64,000 nucleotides of DNA. Source: Diogma glabrata (Eukaryota > Arthropoda > Insecta > Diptera > Cylindrotomidae). The notes beneath the pieces were generated by a model, which saw nothing but the letters and a program-made list of their open reading frames with translations, did no database searches and was not told the DNA's origin. The translations under genes were made by a program, and so were the position numbers. Below, one piece after another: positions 58,803 through 64,000 of this stretch. The number at the start of each line of letters is the position of its first letter. The stretch's first letter is position 1. The stretch lies in assembly GCA_963693315.1 (NCBI GenBank), contig OY856186.1, positions 134,050,428 through 134,114,427 of the forward strand, written 5' to 3'.

Positions 58803-59662
58803 TTATGATTTGTAAAGAGAGTTTTTGTAAAGAATAAGATACAAGAATTTATTTGTTATAGTTAAAATGATAATTTCAAGCTAAAGAAAAACATGGCGCG
58901 GCTTTTTTTACAGCCTTTTTTCGGTTGTTTTGCGACGATTTGACTGTTTTTTGTAAAGTTATAATATAATATGGGAGAATCAAATTATTATTATCCATAA
59001 AAAATGTTTTCTACAGAGAACTTTACTCTCGATTTTTTATCAATCTAGGACCTAGGTGTAATATTTAAAAAAATAAAAGTACCGTTTTTATGTAAACAGG
59101 TCTCACTCATGACATGAACAACTCATGAAAAAGTAAAAGAAATATTCGAAAATAAGTCTAATAGCGTTTTCTTTTCTCGACTAAAAATTCTGCCCTCTAA
59201 AGATGCAGAATTTTTTGAATTTTGACCTGAAATCAAAAAATGTTGACCTGTTAAAGTTTACAATAGATCAGAAAAAATGCAACATTTTTTTCAATGTTTA
59301 GATGTTGGCTACACTGTTGTTTATTTGACATATTTTTTTTTATTCAAACTTAAAATTTACAAAATTGTTTTTGCCGAAGTCAAAACATTTGTTCCATTTA
59401 AAAATCAACGCTTGAATTGTATGACCAGGAAATCATATTTGAAGGTAAATATCTTATGCAATCCTTAATAAAAATTAATAAATTAATTAATCGTGAAAAA
59501 TTTTATAGAATATCTTTTTGATGAACCCATTCTGTATTCTGTGAAAAATAATGAAGACTATATGACTAAATAATGAAGACTATAAGACTATACTATGACT
59601 GCTTCAGCTGGACTGTGTATATGTAAATAAGTATTTAATTCAACTGTTTCTGGTACTTTCAG

Positions 59663-60158
59663 TTTGGTCCGATGGTGAAACAAAAAAATTGCTAGACCAA
59701 TATGCGACTTATTTGCCTCAAATTGGGCCATTAAAGAAATAAAAAAAAAAGATATGTGGGAGCAAATAGCAAACGATGTAGGAAACAAAAATTGGAAGCA
59801 GTGCGAACAACGATATAAAACAGTGCTGAAAAGGAAGAAATCGGCTATTGACAACAATTTTAGTACCAGAGCAAAAAGGGCTAAAATAGAGTTTGAAGAT
59901 GAGTTATCAGCTATCAGTCAGCTCGATGATTCCTGTGAACCAGAGGTTCAAATGAGCAGCCAAGCTGTTGTAAGAAAGACAAAAAAGGAAGAGGCTACAA
60001 CATCTAAAGAAATTATAAGAAAGAAAAAATCACCACAAGAAAGTATGTTGGAATTTCTAAGGGAACGAGAAGAAGCTAAGGAACGAAGACATCGAGAAAA
60101 GATGGAAAAAGCAGACCGATTAGAAAGTTTGCTCCTTAATATTGCTGAAAAGAATTAA
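59663..60158 (+). pseudogene. SANT/Myb-like DNA-binding protein of Harbinger
   Basis: The frame from the ATG at 59754 (134 residues) starts MWEQIANDVGNKNWKQCEQR and continues YKTVLKRKK, the second half of a SANT/Myb-like domain. It is followed by an acidic region and a charged C-terminal coiled coil (SMLEFLREREEAKERRHREK). The first half of the domain (WSDGETKKLLDQYATYLPQI, from 59665) is in another frame and ends at a stop at 59740-59742 beside a run of ten A, so the gene is broken there or miscounted in the homopolymer. A tttcag before 59663 may be a splice acceptor. In PIF/Harbinger elements this protein partners the transposase and helps its nuclear import and binding to the ends. Confidence 0.7.
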
Positions 60159-60597
60159 ATTCAACAATGTATGAAATGCTCAATACTACAACTAGGTAAC
60201 TCCTAAATCATCATTCTTGGGGAAAAGTACCCTGTTATATTCGTCATGGTTTTGCGCACAATCCTGTCGAACAAGACTTCTCTAAATTGTAAAGTTATAA
60301 GAAAAAAAACAAAACAAGAAAAGTCGAAAATCAGTGTAAATTCAAATTTTTAAAAATCTTAAAATTTAAATATATATCAAAACATGAAAATTAGAGTTAC
60401 CTAGTTGTAGCATTGAGGTGACGATATATAATACTCATCTATAATTTATAATCCTTTTATAATGTTTATCATTTTTTTTTTATTTAATCACATACAAAAA
60501 ATAGAAATGTCAAAGTATGTATGTATAGTATATGAATTTAAAGCAATCCTACAAAATTATTTAGATAAATACGTAGAGCTATTTATAAATAATAAAT

Positions 60598-60905
60598 TTA
60601 AGTGTTACAAATGATATTTTTAATAGAATTTCTCTTATCTTTTCCAAGCTTTGCCAACAAATTATCTCTAGCGTTTTCTGTTGAACCATCAAAATCTGTG
60701 GTTGGTATATTATTGTCTTCGAGACTTTCTTCTGTGATCCATGTGTCACTTTTGTCTATGCAGATATTATGCAATGCACAGCAACCTATTACACATTTGG
60801 CTGCGGTTTCAACCTGGTGAAAATCTAGTCTCATAAGTTGCCGAAAACGAGATTTCAATACGCCGAAAGCGTTTTCGATTTTTACACGAGTCGAATAATA
60901 ATATC
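60598..60905 (-). pseudogene. HARBI1-like transposase, C-terminal end
   Basis: The minus frame, extended upstream to about 60905, reads STRVKIENAFGVLKSRFRQL, where the glutamate of the IE-x-AFG motif is the third acidic residue of the DDE triad. It continues with KCVIGCCALHNICI, the conserved C-terminal ALHN motif of Harbinger transposases, and ends in an acidic, low-homology tail. The two aspartate motifs are absent because the frame ends near 60905, so the transposase is dead. Confidence 0.8.
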
Positions 60906-61176
60906 AAATTATTAACTGACATATTTCAAAACAAAAAAAAATTTCAATTTTTTTCTACAGTTGGTAGCACTTACCAGGCAGAATTCTTTGCACCTTCGAA
61001 TTTACGGGTCAAAAAATTTTACATTTTTTGCATTTTAAATGTAAAATTTTTTTAGAATCGAACACGACTAATTTTACAGGTCGGACTTTTTTTTTAGAAA
61101 CGAACGGAAAAAATGCGACTTTCAGGAAGAGGGCAGAAAAAATGCAGAATTTTTTTGAGAAAAGAAAACGCTATAA

Positions 61177-62280
61177 AGCAATGCGTTCGAAAATTAATAA
61201 AATTATTACATACAACGGAAACACACACATAAAAACTATAGTCTTTGACTAATAATTTTAAAAAATTAACATAACAATTTTATAAAAGTTCTTGAGGATA
61301 GCATAAAAGCTTAAATTGATTGTTATTTACTCTAAATAAATAATAAACAAAACAACATTGTGCGAAAAAAGATGTGAAATTAAGTGTTTCGCAATTAAAC
61401 AATTTTTTAAAAATTCTTGATTATGTACAGCCAAGTACTATTGGTGTCTTCCATAAACTTTATAGTCTATGATTGACTGAAAGTTTTAAAAAATTTCAGT
61501 TTTTACGGTTATATATCACCTCAATCTCGAAATCGGCACATATTTGTCATTTTCGCCTTGTCTTACCACATAAATATACGTAAATACATATATTTTCATT
61601 TTCAGTGAGAAAGTCGTTGTGAATAATGGAGAATAAACAATCAAGTCCTCACCATAAGGGTTTTGTTCTATTTTTTCAAAATACGGAACCCTTAAAATAA
61701 TAATAAAATTTTCTGAAATTCTTTTCTTTATATCTCATAAAGCTTAAAAACACAAAATTTTAGAGCCTACTAAATTATTTTTTAATCTCATCACTTCAAA
61801 ATAACTACCAACGTTCTAAAATAAAATGAAATAAAAATTAAAATTTATTATCGATATAACATTTGTTGGGTTCTCTCAGATAACAAATTTACATAATAGA
61901 CCAAATACATGTTTTCACAACATCGTTTTCTTAACACATCAATAATAGGTCTTTTTACTGAAAGCATATTCTAAATATATTCTTTTTTCTAATACCTTTA
62001 TAATTACCAACTTCCATTACCAACTTTTTAATATATTGTAATAAACTTCGTCCAGAATGGGTTAATTTTATTTACTCATTCATTAATTAAAAGTTAACTC
62101 CTTTTTCAATCTTTTACTTGTATTGCAAATTGTATTGCATAAATTAATGTAAATTAAATTTGTTATACAAATGTTTACATTACTGGATTAAAAGGAGTTA
62201 CCTAATACATTTTGCATAAATTAAATTTGAGTTCGCTAATACAAATGCAAGTATGAATGAAAACAGGTGTGGCCTATTTC
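61177..62280. other. AT-rich stretch without recognised features
   Basis: No gene supported on either strand between the Harbinger element and the LTR. Confidence 0.4.
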
Positions 62281-62283
62281 AGA

Positions 62284-62713
62284 TGTACGGACTACGTAGT
62301 ATTGATTTCTAGTGGATTATAGAAGTTTCGATTTATTTATTTTTCGATATAAATAAGCAAACAAAAATATCAGAGAGTCAGTTTTAATTTTGCAATTAAA
62401 AGTGTTTTACAAATATTCGAAAGTATAAGGAATAATCGGTGGTACTTTAGCCTGGGTACTAACAGTGAAAGAATCTGAACTTAGTGGAATAGTAAATACA
62501 GATTTTACAATTCCGAATATTATTGATTCAAATTGTGGAAACGCGGTGAAGTTTATCGTACATAAATTGGAAACCCTGGAATTTATTGTAATTAAAATCA
62601 GAAGCTGCTGTAATTTGATGACAAATAAAGTTTGAGATTCTGTTAACTAAAGATCTGTCTTTTACTGTCGTGTTTGTTCAATAATCTAATAGAACCAACG
62701 AAGAGTCGTTACA
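62284..62713 (+). repeat. 5' LTR of a gypsy-type retrotransposon (start tentative)
   Basis: The LTR ends cgttaca at 62713, one base before the primer site. The start is uncertain. tgtacgg at 62284 fits a short inverted terminus, and tgtggcc at 62268 is an alternative. It contains TATAAATA at 62348-62355, the initiator TCAGT at 62378-62382 (32 bases later) and AATAAA at 62624-62629, the expected U3-R-U5 order. Confidence 0.65.
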
Positions 62714-62714
62714 G

Positions 62715-62733
62715 TGGTGTCAGAAGTGGGATT
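62715..62733 (+). other. primer binding site, tRNA-Leu
   Basis: tggtgtcagaagtgggatt is the exact complement of a tRNA-Leu 3' end (aatcccacttctgaca plus CCA). It lies one base after the LTR and would prime minus-strand DNA synthesis. Confidence 0.85.
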
Positions 62734-62742
62734 ATTGAAACA

Positions 62743-64000
62743 ATGGTCAAGACAGTAAATATTAGTGATCTCAGCCAGACCCAGCTGAAGGATGAGTTGA
62801 AGAAAAGGAATGCTCCAATCCATGGAACGAAGGCAGAACTTGCATTCCGGCTGCGTAAAGTTTTAGAAGAAGCAGGCCAAAACACAGAGGTCATAGAAAT
62901 AGAGCCGGACGAAGCTCCAGTTCAGAATGCCCCAGTAATTGATCCGATGATGGTGTTGATGAAAGAAATGATGGCACAGCAACAACAACAAAAAGTAGAG
63001 CAACAACAACAACTTGCTGATATGATGGCCCGACAAGAGAAACAGGCAGCAGAACAAAAAGTACAGCAACAACAACAACTTGCTGATATGATGGCCCGAC
63101 AAGAAAAACTGGCAGCAGAACAAAAAGTAGATCAACAACAACAACTTGCTGATATGATCGCCAAACAAGGAAACGATCTGATGGCCCGACAAGAAAAACT
63201 GGCCGCAGAACAAAAATTAGATCAACAAAAACTACGTGAAGTAATCGAGTCACGTATATCCAGTGCGGAGGTGAAAATCAACAACGTGGAAAGGGAGTTG
63301 CGGAAAGTTACCGAGGAACATGAAGAGAAATTACGCAAACTTTCAAGTGAATTACGCCAAGAAATAGCACAAGGGAAGTCAGGTAACATGGTCAATCCAT
63401 CAACTACTTCAGCCCCAGCTAGATTAAAAACACCCGCATTTGATGGATCCACATCGTATCAAATATTTAAGATGCAATTTGAGATAGCAACAACTGGGGT
63501 AGATAACCAGCAAAAAGCAAATGCGCTTATATTGGCATTGAAGGGACCTGCTGCTGAAATTTTGCAGACACTATCAGCGACAGAACGTGATTACAGCAAG
63601 ATTATGGAGGCCTTAGAAGTAAGATACGGGGAAAGTCATATGCAAGCTCTCCATCGCATGCAGCTCAAGACACGAAAACAAGGAGTCAGCGAAACCTTGC
63701 AAGAATTAGAGGCTGACATTGTGAGACTGGTTAATCTATCATATCCGAATTATAACGCTGAACACCGAGACGAACTGGCAGCTGATACATTCATCAATGC
63801 TCTTCGAGATGTGCAAATGAGAAACAAGCTTTATCTAAGCGGAAAGAAGCTACCTGCAGAAGTCTTAGCATTGGCCCTGCAAATGGAAGCTGGAAAAAGA
63901 GCGTATGACTCAGGTAGAGTACGTCAGATGAAAGTTGCTGAAGAACCTCTAAAAGCAGCACTTGATGAAGTTATCATGCGTGTCAAAAGTTTGGAAGATA
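62743..64000 (+). CDS. gypsy-type gag polyprotein, open at window end
   Basis: An uninterrupted 419-codon frame that leaves the window without a stop. It starts at the first ATG after the primer site. Residues about 1-45 (VNISDLSQTQLKDELKKRN, then HGTKAELAFRLRKVL) form a SAP-like helix-extension-helix. Next come three to four glutamine-rich repeats built on QQQQLADMMARQEK (about 80-160) and a predicted coiled coil (about 165-215). After LKTPAFDGSTSYQIFKMQFE begins the retrotransposon gag fold (about 228-400), which assembles the particle and packages RNA. The nucleocapsid knuckles and pol would lie beyond 64000. No defect is visible, so the element may be complete. Confidence 0.85.
   Translation, partial: MVKTVNISDLSQTQLKDELKKRNAPIHGTKAELAFRLRKVLEEAGQNTEVIEIEPDEAPVQNAPVIDPMMVLMKEMMAQQQQQKVEQQQQLADMMARQEKQAAEQKVQQQQQLADMMARQEKLAAEQKVDQQQQLADMIAKQGNDLMARQEKLAAEQKLDQQKLREVIESRISSAEVKINNVERELRKVTEEHEEKLRKLSSELRQEIAQGKSGNMVNPSTTSAPARLKTPAFDGSTSYQIFKMQFEIATTGVDNQQKANALILALKGPAAEILQTLSATERDYSKIMEALEVRYGESHMQALHRMQLKTRKQGVSETLQELEADIVRLVNLSYPNYNAEHRDELAADTFINALRDVQMRNKLYLSGKKLPAEVLALALQMEAGKRAYDSGRVRQMKVAEEPLKAALDEVIMRVKSLED

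Larger units (their letters stand above)
54824..58941. repeat. 4.1-kb inverted duplication around a retrotransposon
   Basis: Arms of about 585 bp (54824-55408 and 58354-58941) are nearly identical reverse complements. The outer edge holds aaggctgtaaaaaaagccgc and its complement. The inner edge holds aaaaaccttgg.gcgacctt and its complement. The 2.9-kb loop carries the RT element. Both arms contain the same 210-bp MITE. Confidence 0.85.
59162..61173. mobile_element. decayed PIF/Harbinger element (2.0 kb)
   Basis: The ends tagcgttttcttttctc and gagaaaagaaaacgcta are inverted and flanked by TAA (59159-59161 and 61174-61176). The interior carries the two proteins typical of the superfamily in convergent orientation, a SANT/Myb-like protein and the end of a HARBI1-like transposase. 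Much of the transposase is missing. Confidence 0.85.

Noticed and set aside
62863..63452. Minus-strand frames of 76-120 codons
   Set aside because: Antisense shadows of the gag frame. Valine/leucine-rich repeats mirror its glutamine-rich repeats.

Overview
The window is 64 kb of very AT-rich nuclear DNA from an insect. The signs are GT-AG introns, a glucose-dehydrogenase-like GMC oxidoreductase, a mellifera-type mariner, jockey-type non-LTR retrotransposons, and TATA plus TCAGT-initiator promoters. I cannot fix the order of insect. One 200-N assembly gap lies at 6237-6436.

Only one convincing host gene is present. It is a minus-strand GMC oxidoreductase whose three coding exons lie at 49393-49549, 26473-26606 and 24842-26407. 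The exons join in phase (52 + 45 + 521 residues, 618 in all). The first intron is about 22.8 kb long and is packed with transposons.

1-24.5 kb holds transposon remains. In order these are a hAT transposase end, a small MULE-like element, a jockey-type fragment next to the gap, a symmetric element of minisatellite arms and long inverted repeats (6.4-10.0 kb), a jockey-type copy with endonuclease and reverse transcriptase, a hAT element with an 8-bp target duplication, a small MITE, a diverged long inverted repeat (19.0-23.6 kb), and a Harbinger-type MITE.

26.6-49.4 kb is the first intron. It contains two related copies (B1, B2) of an unclassified long-inverted-repeat element, joined through a 1.2-kb palindrome. 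Copy one was later hit by a 500-bp Tc1/mariner-type MITE, a 2.57-kb hAT element and a 376-bp hAT-type MITE. B1 was hit by a 1.28-kb Tc1/mariner-type element. B2 was hit by a TA-flanked element (38277-45431) that contains a jockey-type retrotransposon. That retrotransposon contains an intact mariner and a second jockey-type retrotransposon, and the second one contains a piggyBac-like insert.

49.6-64 kb holds upstream DNA, TA microsatellites, retrotransposon scraps, a 4.1-kb inverted duplication whose loop carries an uninterrupted reverse transcriptase, a decayed PIF/Harbinger element, and at the right edge the 5' LTR, tRNA-Leu primer site and open gag of a gypsy-type LTR retrotransposon. The last gag frame runs off the window.

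Many element borders here rest on target-site duplications I could read directly. Function and family names rest on motif recognition without database searches.
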